Shown piece by piece: positions 53,879 to 63,574 of a stretch of DNA of 64,000 nt (its first letter is position 1; each line of letters starts with the position of its first letter). The position numbers were made by a program, and so were the translations under genes. The stretch is from an uncultured Poribacteria bacterium (GTDB lineage Bacteria; Poribacteria; WGA-4E; WGA-3G). Below the pieces are notes generated by a model. The model ran no database searches and was not told where the DNA came from. It saw only the letters and a list, made by a program, of their open reading frames with translations. The DNA is taken from NCBI GenBank assembly GCA_951813545.1, contig CATOTL010000001.1:62001-126000 (forward strand), written 5' to 3'.

Positions 53879-55038
53879 AACAGAAATATCAACTCCAGGT
53901 CATAACCCCCGTTCATATCGGCACCGGCGAGGCACTAAACCACATCGACGGCTACTACGCCAACGGCAAGTGGTATCAGATCGATTTGGAGAAGGTTTTG
54001 GCACACCCGACAACGGACCTGAACGCACTCACTACTGAGATGGCACAGCGCGACTTCCGATGGCAACGTTACCTGCAAGCACACAACATCGATCCCGCAG
54101 ATGTCTCTGTTTATAGTCTCCCGTGTCGGCAGAGTCCTGAAACCGTCGAAATCCGAGAGGCACTCAAAACGGTTGACAAACGCCCTTATATCCCCGGTTC
54201 CACCCTCAAGGGCGCAATCCGCACCGCACTCTTCGGCGAAATCCTCAATGAATCTGATCCGGTTTACGATGAAAGTTTACGTCAAATAGAAACCTTGATT
54301 CAGCAAGGACCCCGCGGCAATCCGAGGCGAGAGCAGCCAGCCCGCCGCATCGAGGCACTCGCCTTCGGAAAAGACCCCAACCACGACCTACTCCGTGCTT
54401 TACAAGTCAGTGATACGACACCCCTTGACAGCGATGCCTTGGAAATCGGGCTGGCGTGGACGGTTACACTCAACGCAAACGACAAACTTGTTCAGAAAGT
54501 AGAGAATCGACGCGAATACAAAAACTTCGTCGAACACATTCAAGCCGGAAAACGTCTCACCTTTACGCTCAAAACAGATGAACTACTTTTTCGTGAACGC
54601 GAGAAAAAACGACTCGGTTTCACGGATTTACACGTCAAAACGCTTTTAGATATCGCCGAAGTCTGTCGCGCAGAGACCGCCGCACAGATAGATTGGGAAC
54701 AAGCGTTTTATGAGAACTATGACGTGCCAGAGATCGCAAACTTCTATGACCGACTCATTGCCGCAAACAACAAACTCCCCGAAGGCACATTCTTCTTACA
54801 GATCGGATGGGGCACGGGCTACAACGCAAACACGGTGACCTCTCTCTTCACAGCCGATGAAAACGCAGATGAAAACTTATCAATGGACTTAAGAGAACGC
54901 TTTAGACTCGGCGAAAGCCGTTCACGACGTGGTGATTACGATCCACGCGAATTTCCAAAAACACGCAGGATTTTATACCGAGGAGAAAATCCGGTAGCAC
55001 CCCTCGGATGGGTGAAAATCTCACCACTTCAAGATTAG
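53875..55038 (+). CDS. csm5: Csm5, crRNA 3'-end subunit
   Basis: 387 residues from the ATG that overlaps the csm4 stop. It opens with YQLQVITPVHIGTGEALNHI and has PYIPGSTLKGAIRTALFGEI near residue 105, the RAMP start of Csm5. The C-terminal part has LQIGWGTGYNANTVTSLF, a glycine-rich loop, and ends APLGWVKIS, typical of the family. Csm5 caps the complex and is needed for crRNA maturation. Directly after the stop a tnpB element is inserted. Confidence 0.92.
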   Translation: MKQKYQLQVITPVHIGTGEALNHIDGYYANGKWYQIDLEKVLAHPTTDLNALTTEMAQRDFRWQRYLQAHNIDPADVSVYSLPCRQSPETVEIREALKTVDKRPYIPGSTLKGAIRTALFGEILNESDPVYDESLRQIETLIQQGPRGNPRREQPARRIEALAFGKDPNHDLLRALQVSDTTPLDSDALEIGLAWTVTLNANDKLVQKVENRREYKNFVEHIQAGKRLTFTLKTDELLFREREKKRLGFTDLHVKTLLDIAEVCRAETAAQIDWEQAFYENYDVPEIANFYDRLIAANNKLPEGTFFLQIGWGTGYNANTVTSLFTADENADENLSMDLRERFRLGESRSRRGDYDPREFPKTRRILYRGENPVAPLGWVKISPLQD

Positions 55039-55047
55039 GAGCATCAC

Positions 55048-56543
55048 CTAATCTTCGGGCAGGAAGTCCAATGCTTTAGCCTTGGGAGGAATGCCCGCTC
55101 CTATGTTTTTTCTTTGACATTGCTATCAAATTTTGGTATAATATTAGTATCGTGTTGGCAAGCATACACAGCATTGTCGCTTGACAATGTGCTTGCCTCC
55201 CAGTGTGTAGGGGATAAATGCGCGATGCGCGATATACCATGAAATTGACCTTCAAATACCCTGTGTATCCAACAAAGACACAGGAAAGAACATTGCTTAA
55301 GTGGCTTGCCCACCTGTGTGAACTTCAGAACTCTGCGCGCCATGATCGCAAGGTTGCTTGGGAGGCTGAAGGCAAACGCGTCTCTTGCAACGACCAACAA
55401 AAGAAGTTGAAGGTTGCTCGTGAAAAATACGCTGACTTTCGCGAAGTCCCCCAAGATATGCAAATCTGTACTTTGGAGCGCACGGATAAAGCATTTGAAG
55501 GTTTTTATAGACGCTGGGAGAAGGGTGCTGGAAAAAAAGGCTATCCAAGACACCGCAAACGGATAAAGTCTCTGACATGGAAACTTCGCAAATATACCAA
55601 AGTGGTTCGTCGAAAAACAAAAGACGCTGACAAACAGAGACTTCGCGTTCGCCAAAATCCTATCCGAGAAACAGCATGGAAACACGACCGCTTGAAAGTC
55701 CCGAAACTTGGTGAAGTCAAGATATATATGCACCGCCCGCTTCAAGGCGACCCGAAAGAAGTTATACTCGTCAAAAAAGCGTCGGGGTGGTATGCCCATA
55801 TTACCTGTGAGTTGCCAGATACCCCGAAAGTTGAACCGACGACTGCGATTGCCGTTGACGTTGGCACGACCCACTATCTGACGACTTCTGAAGGTGAAAA
55901 GGAAGATAACCCACGCTGGTATCGTGAAGCCGAAGGTTTGCTTCATAAGCATAATCAGACGATGGCACGCCGTAAAAAAGGGAGTAAACGCTGGCAAAAA
56001 TCTGTACATACGACTGCCTTGCACCATGAACGCACTGCCAACAAACGCAAAGATTTCATTGGGAAACTCGTCTACAAACTCTTTCATCATTACGAAAATA
56101 ACGTCCTTGTCGCTGAAGACCTTAGCGTATCAAATATGGTTCAGAACCAACACCTGAGTCAGAGCATTTCCGATGCGTCTTGGGCAACCTTCTTTAAGTG
56201 GTGTGCGAGCATAGCCGAAAGAGACGGCTTGCACTTCCACCAAGTTGATCCCAAAAACACTTCGCAAACTTGCTCCGCTTGTGGTGAGAAATCGCAAAAG
56301 AAACTCTCTTTGGCGATTCGCACCTTTGAGTGTCAGTTTTGTGGCAACTCCCTTGACAGAGACCACAACGCTGCTATAAACATACTTTTTCGGGCAGCTG
56401 CTGCCCGTCGTGGAGAGCGGTGGGTTACCACCCTCTATGAAGCGAGAAACAAGAACGAAGCACAAGACAAAGGCTTGCAGGAAGCAACACAGCTAACGTT
56501 ATTTCCTATCGCAAGCCCAAGTCTTTAGGCTTGGGTAGTTGAC
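55048..56543 (+). mobile_element. IS605-group element with solo tnpB, copy 2, inside the csm operon
   Basis: The same element as 7646-9145. The left end follows TCAC 5 bp after the csm5 stop, and the right end (GTTGAC) is 3 bp before the CARF gene start. It is in the same orientation as the operon, so its promoter (TTGACA 55115-55120, TATAAT 55138-55143) can serve the CARF gene. Confidence 0.9.
55218..56528 (+). CDS. tnpB: TnpB RNA-guided nuclease, copy 2
   Basis: 436 residues, near-identical to the product of 7817-9130 with changes such as HLSQSISD for HLSKSISD and a different last dozen residues (EATQLTLFPIASPSL). RuvC positions (AVDVGTT, VLVAEDLS, DRDHNAA) and the four cysteines are intact, so it should be active. 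The 3' differences affect the region that also contributes to the guide RNA scaffold. Confidence 0.92.
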   Translation: MRDARYTMKLTFKYPVYPTKTQERTLLKWLAHLCELQNSARHDRKVAWEAEGKRVSCNDQQKKLKVAREKYADFREVPQDMQICTLERTDKAFEGFYRRWEKGAGKKGYPRHRKRIKSLTWKLRKYTKVVRRKTKDADKQRLRVRQNPIRETAWKHDRLKVPKLGEVKIYMHRPLQGDPKEVILVKKASGWYAHITCELPDTPKVEPTTAIAVDVGTTHYLTTSEGEKEDNPRWYREAEGLLHKHNQTMARRKKGSKRWQKSVHTTALHHERTANKRKDFIGKLVYKLFHHYENNVLVAEDLSVSNMVQNQHLSQSISDASWATFFKWCASIAERDGLHFHQVDPKNTSQTCSACGEKSQKKLSLAIRTFECQFCGNSLDRDHNAAINILFRAAAARRGERWVTTLYEARNKNEAQDKGLQEATQLTLFPIASPSL

Positions 56544-56546
56544 ATT

Positions 56547-57614
56547 ATGGCAAGACTTTTAATCACAACCGTCGGGACATCGCTTTTAACAAATCGTGAG
56601 CGACCCTGGTCATGGTCGCCTTGGAGAAAGGACCCTTTACCTGATATAGATGTTGTTGACGAGTGGCTTGCTGAAGCCGATCCGATTCAAGCCAGCGCAG
56701 AAATGAATACGCTTCATAGACGCGAAATTCAAAAAACCGATCAAATTGCCTTCTTGCATTCGGATACCGACGAAGGTCGGTACTGCTCGGAGCGACTCGG
56801 CACGTATTATGCGAATCGGTGTAGAGATGTGAGGCAGTGTCCATTGGAGGCATTGAGCTACCGAGACGATAGTTTCGCACAACGCGGACTCAAAAGCCTT
56901 ATTTCCGTTACACTTGCGGAAATTCGGTATGCTCACAACCAAACGTTAACCCCAATTTTTTGCGCTACAGGCGGATTCAAAGCGGAGATCGCGTTTCTCA
57001 ATCTCTTGGGGGCACTTCTTAACATTGAGGTTTACTATATCCATGAATTACATCGAGAGGAAGTCAAGCTGCCACGCCTACCTTTGACGTGGGATACAGA
57101 CTACGTGCTTCAGCATCAAGATTTTTTTGACTGGATTACGGATGACCTCCGTCGGAGTTCAGAAGTTGAAAGTTGGCTCAACGCCAGCCCCGAATTACGA
57201 CCCTTAGTCGAAAACGTAGTCGATAACGGAGAATCTTATGCCTATTTGAACGCGGCGGGAGAACTCTTATTTCAGGCAGCTCAGATGTCCGGACCCCGCG
57301 CAGTCTGGCCCGAAGCCAGTCCCAATTCGCCCGAAGAAAAGGACGGCGTGTCTGGTGTTGCGCATCATCGTCCAGATGGGTGGCAACCTTTTGTCAATAA
57401 ACTTTGCAGGATTGATTGTGTCTCTTACGTCCGCTATAGTGAAAACGCTTATGGCGGAACGCCGGTTAAGGTGCTCAACGCTGAGAACGGCACGATTGGT
57501 GTTCGGTTTGGACCACGTGGAAACGAATTGCCTTTGCAGGTCGAGACCACAGCCCGTGGAAACGAACAGACAGAATTAGTCGCATCACACATCCGGCGCA
57601 TTAAGCAATATTAA
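56547..57614 (+). CDS. CARF-domain protein of the type III system, effector domain uncertain
   Basis: 355 residues. The N-terminus RLLITTVGTSLLTNRERP and FCATGGFKAEIAFLNLLGA (about residues 138-156) are the two nucleotide-contacting segments of the CARF fold in the APE2256-like family. The domain spans about residues 1-180 and should bind cyclic oligoadenylate from Cas10. A helical linker (about 185-255) leads to a 90-residue C-terminal domain (RIDCVSYVRYSENAYGG, GTIGVRFGPRGNELPLQVE). No RX4-6H motif is visible, so it is not a HEPN Csm6/Csx1. A RelE-like mRNA interferase fold is possible from the strand pattern, and a ring nuclease is another option. The tnpB element has separated it from csm5. 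Confidence 0.78.
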   Translation: MARLLITTVGTSLLTNRERPWSWSPWRKDPLPDIDVVDEWLAEADPIQASAEMNTLHRREIQKTDQIAFLHSDTDEGRYCSERLGTYYANRCRDVRQCPLEALSYRDDSFAQRGLKSLISVTLAEIRYAHNQTLTPIFCATGGFKAEIAFLNLLGALLNIEVYYIHELHREEVKLPRLPLTWDTDYVLQHQDFFDWITDDLRRSSEVESWLNASPELRPLVENVVDNGESYAYLNAAGELLFQAAQMSGPRAVWPEASPNSPEEKDGVSGVAHHRPDGWQPFVNKLCRIDCVSYVRYSENAYGGTPVKVLNAENGTIGVRFGPRGNELPLQVETTARGNEQTELVASHIRRIKQY

Positions 57615-57760
57615 ATAAGAATCTTCCGATTTTTTCGGCAGATGCCGACACTGAGCTCGTAGAGGGTTTTTGCTTGGGTGTTTCCTCAAGGGTTTCCCCG
57701 CCCGCTATCAATCGACAATGTGCATATTTAATATTGAAACTTGCTTAGATAGGAAAAAAC

Positions 57761-57789
57761 TTGACATCTCGGTAAATTTGACGTATCAT
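57761..57789 (+). promoter_or_regulatory. Probable leader promoter of CRISPR array 2
   Basis: TTGACA (57761-57766), 17 bp, TATCAT (57784-57789), about 235 bp before the first repeat. The stretch 57615-58022 shows no gene; it contains one TTTTTGCTTGGGTGTTTCC micro-repeat near 57668. Confidence 0.6.
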
Positions 57790-59147
57790 TGAAACACCAA
57801 ACGCGATTCACATCGCGCCGTGAATATCGGCTAAAATTGCGACTGAACGCAGTGCCTACCTCGATTTTCAAGCCGTTTTGCCGAAAAATCGTGTTGGGTG
57901 TAATGTTCATAAGGGTTTCTGGCAATTTTGGAATAAATTTTCTTTAAAAAAAAGCCTCGCGCAGTTCGCGTTTGGTTTTAGGGGTACGGAGGCACGCCAC
58001 CACTGACACCATAAAGGGGGCTGTCTCAAAGTCTAATCGAACCAGTTTGGAATGGAAACTGTTATAGATAATTCTTGTAAACAGAGCAATCCCAAGTCTC
58101 AAAGTCTAATCGAACCAGTTTGGAATGGAAACTCGTTTTTTCTCGTTGCCCTAATTAGGGCAACGATATCTGTCTCAAAGTCTAATCGAACCAGTTTGGA
58201 ATGGAAACTCGTCGCATCCTATAACAAAGAGTGCAAGTACAAAACACGTCTCAAAGTCTAATCGAACCAGTTTGGAATGGAAACTTTATCCCCTCTAAAG
58301 GGGTCTTCCACCCAACTACGTCTCAAAGTCTAATCGAACCAGTTTGGAATGGAAACGCAGGTTTGGGGCGACAAAGTAGAGCAGCTCCAAGCGTCTCAAA
58401 GTCTAATCGAACCAGTTTGGAATGGAAACGCGTCAGTTATTTTGACACCTTCGTCAGAACCTTCAAGGGTCTCAAAGTCTAATCGAACCAGTTTGGAATG
58501 GAAACAGACGCTCCAGCACCATCTCTTGTGGTGCTGTGACAAACAGTCTCAAAGTCTAATCGAACCAGTTTGGAATGGAAACACTTGAAAGCTTTCTGAC
58601 CAGTCGTACTCATCTCCCTCGTCTCAAAGTCTAATCGAACCAGTTTGGAATGGAAACTGAACCATATAATCCAACAGAGATATCTGTAGCTTAATTGTCT
58701 CAAAGTCTAATCGAACCAGTTTGGAATGGAAAGGCTATAACCAGAGCAACAATAGCCATCGGATTGGTGGCGCCTCTGTCTCAAAGTCTAATCGAACCAG
58801 TTTGGAATGGAAACTGTGTCAACGCGACTGCGACCGGCAAGGATGCCGGTCCGTTTAGCGTCTCAAAGTCTAATCGAACCAGTTTGGAATGGAAACAGTA
58901 GTACCAGAGTCCGTATGCACTCGCCATGTCCTCGGGTCTCAAAGTCTAATCGAACCAGTTTGGAATGGAAACTAACGATTAGGTGCAAATTGACGGATTG
59001 TTTTCAATTCCGTCTCAAAGTCTAATCGAACCAGTTTGGAATGGAAACAGTTGTATTGCCACCTCCGGCATGCAGGGGCATAAGTCTCAAAGTCTAATCG
59101 AACCAGTTTGGAATGGAAACGTTCTTCCGGGTTTCGACACAACAGGC

Positions 59148-59456
59148 AGCTATTTCTATAGACATACTGCTCCGCTGGAGCAAAGCCCCAGAACCTATCA
59201 ATGTGCCAGACGCAATCAATATGGAACTAACGATACCCAACATTACGATGTCTCCTCACGCCAGGGGCGTGATATGTCTATAGAAATCGCATGCGCAGGG
59301 GCCCGCACGCCAGGGGCGTGCTATGTCAAGCTGCCCCTTTTGGACATAAACGCGCTTTTCAGTGAGTTATACCCACCCCAAAACTATCAGGAAAATAGAG
59401 GCACCCTTGAAAACACGACACGAGGCCGACAGAAACTCTCCAAACTATAGTATTCT
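59148..59456. repeat. 310-bp interspersed element, copy 2, inside array 2
   Basis: Near-identical to 7105-7415. It starts in a spacer after ACACAACAGGC and ends at ACTATAGTATT, directly before the hybrid repeat. Confidence 0.75.
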
Positions 59457-59484
59457 TTTAATCGAACCCGTTTGGAATGGAAAC

Positions 59485-59513
59485 CGTAGGGGTTAGGTCA
59501 CCTAACCCCTACG
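59485..59513. repeat. 29-bp perfect palindrome in the place of a spacer
   Basis: Identical to 14578-14606 (arms CGTAGGGGTTAGGT and complement). It lies between the hybrid repeat and the last repeat of array 2. Confidence 0.8.
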
Positions 59514-59561
59514 GGCCGAAAAAAGTCTCAAAGTCTAATCGAACCCGTTTGGAATGGAAAC

Positions 59562-59893
59562 GAATTCTTTTCCAGACCAGTGAGCGCAGTCTCGACAAAG
59601 CGGGGCGGGATGCGGAGTTTCCGACTGATATGCTTCGGTGCCATCAACTCGCCATAAGACAGGTGCAGCCACACCAGAATCTCAGTGCGAGTGAGAGCCT
59701 CCTCTTGCGCAACAATAGCAAACCGGCACATCTTCTCCGTCGCTGAGGGTGTTCTCGCAACGGGGTGTAGATAGACCAAGATCGTCTCCCTATTCATCTT
59801 ATCCCGCACGGCGGCGCGAACGAACGCAGGGATATTCAGGTTCACCTCAAATTGCCTGTCTTTATCGCAATCGAGGGGATCAATATTGAACAT
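59562..59893 (-). pseudogene. Truncated paralogue of the small wHTH gene
   Basis: The frame from the ATG at 59893 matches the protein at 26581-26940 (FNIDPLDCDKDRQFEVNLN, SRKLRIPPRFVETALTGL) up to about residue 106, then runs into the CRISPR repeat and stops. The last 11 codons of the original are missing. The upstream region (59905-60260) also matches that of the other copy (26280-26580). Confidence 0.75.
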
Positions 59894-60269
59894 AAGAAAC
59901 CCTTTCAGCTGTCGGTATATGGCATGTCAAATATGCCTAACCGCCACAGTCTTCTCTTGCTGACTGCCGACCGCTGATTGCTATTATCGTGGTGTTTGGA
60001 CGCTGAATTCTCAGACGTATCCCAATTGCCAGTTGGGTGGAGACGGGAGGTAGAAGGGTCTACCCCGGCAATCCGTCTCCTACGTCCACGCGTAATTATA
60101 CGCGATTTCCCGAAAAAATTCAAGCAAAAATTACGACGCTGCTTAAAATATCAGACACATCAACCGATATATATGATATACTTAAACCCGCACTGGCAAG
60201 TCGCTGTTGACAGTGCCACGGTTCGGGAGTCTCTAACCACTCGCCGAACCACCCAATCCATAATAGTAG

Positions 60270-60751
60270 TGATAGCACCCAACGCCTAAAGGCGTGGGCT
60301 TCGGTTTCGTAGACAATAGCAGTTTTCCCGAAGGTCAACCGTCTTACGTTGTCTCCACCAGCAGGCGATTCCCCGTATCCTGAAGTAAGCCGATACTGGG
60401 CATATCATGCGGAAACTTTCATGGCTATCCCCGCCTGCCTCGGTCTAATAGACCCAAAAATTGAAAAAGAGGGCAGCAATACAACGTGCGAGATTTCACC
60501 TTCGCTCCGAAACTTACGCGCTAACTGCCCAAATACTTTTAGAGTGGTATTGACACTTAACACTTTTTGACTACCTTTCACAATAGCGGACACCTCCTAC
60601 ACAAAGGTATGTGCAGGGTGAAAGCGGTGTCCAAAGTGTTAGATATAGGATACCATATTTCTCGTGCAATGTCAACTCCTTTTTGACTTCGCACGAAACA
60701 TCAATTTAGACCCAAAGCTAAAGCATTGGGCTTTTTAAGGGAGTCCCGTAA
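60270..60751 (-). mobile_element. Non-autonomous IS200/IS605-type element, copy 3
   Basis: The same unit and orientation as 301-782. It follows TTAC on its transcribed strand (GGGTTTTAC). That TTAC is the end of a TA-target miniature element (60749-60882), so this insertion is nested in the older one. Confidence 0.75.
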
Positions 60752-60882
60752 AACCCAAAAATAAGAGGGCACTTTGGAAAACACAAAACACCTCACCACC
60801 GCTGGCGAGGGGGTTTTTGCTTGGGTGTTTCCGCTAGTATCCTCGCCTCTTTGGAGTGTCTAATTAATTCTAAACTTTACTA
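60749..60882. mobile_element. TA-target miniature element, truncated by the IS200/IS605-type insertion
   Basis: Long form missing its first few bases; the right end TTTACTA is intact. Beyond it, GGATTTTACGGATGCC continues the sequence that lies next to CCAATCCA at 26185-26215, showing the uninterrupted ancestral order. Confidence 0.75.
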
Positions 60883-61142
60883 AGGATTTTACGGATGCCA
60901 AAATCAATTATACCAAAAACAAAATAAAACGAGTCCAGCTTGAATGACACGGGAACCTGAAAGAATACCTCGGAACATGATGTTACCTCCGAGTTCTTAT
61001 TGATTACGGGAAGTGAAGATGACGTGTCCGGAGGGACATGGAAACCCTCTCTGTTCTTGTAAGGTTAATTATAAAGTGAGTTCGATTTAAGATTCAAGTG
61101 CATAAAGCTGACATTTCAGAAAACTCTGGTTACAGAAAGAAA

Positions 61143-61182
61143 GTAGCAGGACGCGAATGGTTTATCCTGCTACCTTTTTTGT
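61143..61182. terminator. Intrinsic terminator
   Basis: The stem GTAGCAGGA (61143-61151) / TCCTGCTAC (61165-61173) is followed by CTTTTTTG on the plus strand and by TTTCTTTC on the minus strand. It can end the minus-strand gene at 61196-61825. The rest of 60883-61142 shows no gene. Confidence 0.75.
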
Positions 61183-61195
61183 TGACAGCTTGCTC

Positions 61196-61825
61196 CTATA
61201 AAACCTCCGACAGATGCTCGCGCACGACCTGCCGATCCGATTCGCGTTCTGTTTCCGATAGCTCATCATAAGGCGTCGCGAGTTGTCGTTTCCAGCGCGC
61301 AACCTTCTCCGCAGGGATAATCAGCGACCCATCCGGTTGCTCCTGACACATACCGAACTGATGCTCCATCCAATGTGCCCAGATCTGGTGCTGACGCTCC
61401 GCATGGAATTCAAGCGTAGGAGGCGTTTCCAACCCCGATACCTTGCTGATGTCCCGCCGTAGCCCTGTCGACGAATGCTCGCTGAGCCTCGGCACGAAGA
61501 CCGGTGTTACTTTATATGTCGGCGTATACGACTTCTCAGACGCAACAGAAATAAAAGCGATGTCGTAATAACCGGAGCGATAGAGTATCTCTAATTCCCG
61601 CTCGCCTTCGTAGTAGACGATACTGTCAACGAACTTACAGGATAACAGACGGATGAACCTGTCAAGATCGGATTCAAGCGGTTTCTCTTTTTTCGGGTTG
61701 TCGACCGTCGGGTCGATGTTGAGTGCCACCGTCAAGTGATCGCAATGCTTGCTCGCCCAATCAAGTGCGAAAAGATGACCGGGGTGCAAGGTGTCCCAAG
61801 TACCTGGGTACAAGCCCTTTTTCAT
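61196..61825 (-). CDS. Cytidylyltransferase-like nucleotidyltransferase
   Basis: 209 residues. The N-terminus KKGLYPGTWDTLHPGHLFAL has the HxGH nucleotide-binding motif and the usual GxFDxxHxGH frame. SEHSSTGLRRDIS near residue 115 is the ISSTxIR-type motif of the family. The family joins CTP or ATP to phosphorylated small molecules, such as glycerol 3-phosphate, heptose 1-phosphate or phosphopantetheine. The extra C-terminal 80 residues (HWMEHQFGMCQEQPDG) are not typical. A sugar dehydratase/epimerase gene lies upstream on the same strand (gap 87 bp), so both may act in surface-polysaccharide synthesis. Confidence 0.78.
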   Translation of the reverse strand: MKKGLYPGTWDTLHPGHLFALDWASKHCDHLTVALNIDPTVDNPKKEKPLESDLDRFIRLLSCKFVDSIVYYEGERELEILYRSGYYDIAFISVASEKSYTPTYKVTPVFVPRLSEHSSTGLRRDISKVSGLETPPTLEFHAERQHQIWAHWMEHQFGMCQEQPDGSLIIPAEKVARWKRQLATPYDELSETERESDRQVVREHLSEVL

Positions 61826-61912
61826 GTATATGTTCCTCCTAAAATATTCTGATTGTTTTCAGATGTTATCACTCTTCCCGCCAAGCCCCCAACCTTTAGC
61901 TTGCGGAGTATA

Positions 61913-62686
61913 TCAAGTGTTGCGTTGAAGTTCTTCCTCAAGCCCACGCATCTCCTCCAAAACAGCGACCGTCGGGTGCCACCCCGGCAGGAATTTCTTC
62001 GGATCCGCACACGTCCATTTCTGGATGTAGTGCGGTGTTGGTTCTTTCTTATAGCCCTTCCATTCAGTACATCCCGCTAAATCGTAAGAGTGGACAACGT
62101 TCCCCGTGCCGACCTCAAACGTGCCAACGGCTCTATTTTCACTGGCGTGGAAAACGGCGTTGACGACATCAGAGACATGCACATAATCGCGCTGCGTCCG
62201 CCAGAGTTTCTCAAGATTACGCTTCGCCAACCGGAACGGTAGCGATTGCGTATAGACAGGTTTGATCGCCTCAGCTGCGCCCCAGATATTGAAGGGCTGC
62301 AAGATGCAAGCCTCCAACGCCGGTTTCGCTTTAATCATCGTTTCCGCCAGATTCTTGGAATACCCATAGAGGGTTGTCGGCTGCCGAGCGATCTGTGAGG
62401 AAAAGAAGATGAGATGTGCTGATTGCTGCGCGCAGTGCGACGCGAGAATCTCCATCGCGAAGGAGTTCCATGTGTAGATGTCCGAGTTTTTGTATTGGTT
62501 ATCGGAGATCGCACCCGCTGCGATAACGGTGTCGAACCTGTTCTCTTCAAAGAGCCTCTCGACTCTTTCATGCCAGAGGTAAAAGGTTTCCATCCGCTCA
62601 AGCCATTTGAACCCGTGTCCTAAGCTGGAGAGGTGGCGCATAATTTCACCGCCAACGAAGCCGCGATAACCTGTAAGGAGTATCAA
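61913..62686 (-). CDS. NAD-dependent epimerase/dehydratase family protein
   Basis: 257 residues, extended SDR fold. The nucleotide-binding motif is MILLTGYRGFVGGEI (TGxxGxxG). The catalytic pair is YGYSK near residue 130, with the Ser of FFSSQIA before it. Such enzymes modify nucleotide-linked sugars. The protein is shorter than usual (often about 310), with a reduced substrate domain at the C-terminus. It precedes the nucleotidyltransferase on the same strand, forming a likely two-gene unit. Confidence 0.82.
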   Translation of the reverse strand: MILLTGYRGFVGGEIMRHLSSLGHGFKWLERMETFYLWHERVERLFEENRFDTVIAAGAISDNQYKNSDIYTWNSFAMEILASHCAQQSAHLIFFSSQIARQPTTLYGYSKNLAETMIKAKPALEACILQPFNIWGAAEAIKPVYTQSLPFRLAKRNLEKLWRTQRDYVHVSDVVNAVFHASENRAVGTFEVGTGNVVHSYDLAGCTEWKGYKKEPTPHYIQKWTCADPKKFLPGWHPTVAVLEEMRGLEEELQRNT

Positions 62687-62904
62687 TTTCCTATTTCTCC
62701 TTAACGGTGCCAGCGAATCCTGCAGCGTCCGTTGTAATCTTCATAAGTCTTCTTCTGTTTCTCATTGAGGTGGCTTTTGCCAAAAATTGTTCTGTCCAGT
62801 CGTCCGAACTTTTTAGAGTCCTCAGTCTTCAGTTAGCCGTGTAGCATCTGAAAACGATTCTAACCTCACAACGCCCTCTGAACGGACAACTGACAACTAT
62901 TCCC

Positions 62905-63153
62905 TCATTGTAATTCCCTTCGGATACATCTTTTGATATAGGAGAGCGTGTTTGCCCCGTCCTCTTCAATCTTCTCAATAAAATCCTCATTGGAATATAG
63001 GTCCAAGACTGTCCGTAAGATAACTTTGACAGCGGACGCCGCCTTCGGGCGTTCAGTTTCAGAGACGCAGTCGATGTGTTTCGCGAAGCTTAGGAGTTTC
63101 GAGTATGTCGCCGGTGGCACTGAGAATTGGATAGATTTCGGTTTCTTTTCCAT
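62905..63153 (-). CDS. Small possible ribbon-helix-helix protein
   Basis: 82 residues. The opening KKPKSIQFSVPPATYSKLLS has the strand-helix start of ribbon-helix-helix proteins, followed by a helical remainder (AASAVKVILRTVLDLYS). It could be an antitoxin or regulator. No toxin gene is adjacent. The call is from pattern only. Confidence 0.5.
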   Translation of the reverse strand: MEKKPKSIQFSVPPATYSKLLSFAKHIDCVSETERPKAASAVKVILRTVLDLYSNEDFIEKIEEDGANTLSYIKRCIRRELQ

Positions 63154-63574
63154 TTTTATCTTCAGAATGATTAGAGATTCTCCAGAAAGTCAAGAGAAAG
63201 TTATGGTGGGAGGTTGGATTGACACGTTTCTATAATTATATCCTGCCTATAAACCCAAAGACAATACCCAGAACCGCCATAAATAAGAAAAAACTTGTGA
63301 TTTCTAAGAAATCTTAAGAAAAAAATAAGAAAATAGTTTTTCTGTCTTTTTGCAATGCTATCGTCCTTAAATTACAAATCCGCCTGATAAGTGGGATTTA
63401 GGGAGTTTGTTGCATGAGAAATGCTCACACTCGCACATGAGCGATAGCAGCACATTCGCACATGAAGGTCTCATGAAAACGATGGATTCTGTCTTAGAAA
63501 GGGGACTGGGTGTCCACCAGGCGGTTGGAGTTATGTTTTCCGTAGGGTTCAGGATATGTGCGATCTAGAAGTTT
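63154..63574. other. Intergenic region with a CACATG repeat
   Basis: AT-rich to 63400. At 63420-63472 lies a CACATG cluster (CACTCGCACATGAGCGATAG, then CAGCACATTCGCACATGAAG) matching the repeats upstream of parA. No supported gene. Confidence 0.55.

Larger units (their letters stand above)
58023..59561 (+). CRISPR. CRISPR array 2, about 17 repeats, interrupted
   Basis: The 37-bp repeat (5' end GTCTCAAAGTCTAATCG, 3' end GGAATGGAAAC) occurs 15 times from 58023 to 59119. A 310-bp element (59148-59456) then interrupts the array. After it comes a hybrid repeat (59457-59484) that starts like array 1 (CTTTTAATCGAACC) and ends like array 2, then a palindromic insert, and a last repeat at 59525-59561 with CCCG for CCAG. 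The core is shared with array 1, so the same Cas6 may process both. The array ends inside a truncated wHTH gene. Confidence 0.95.
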
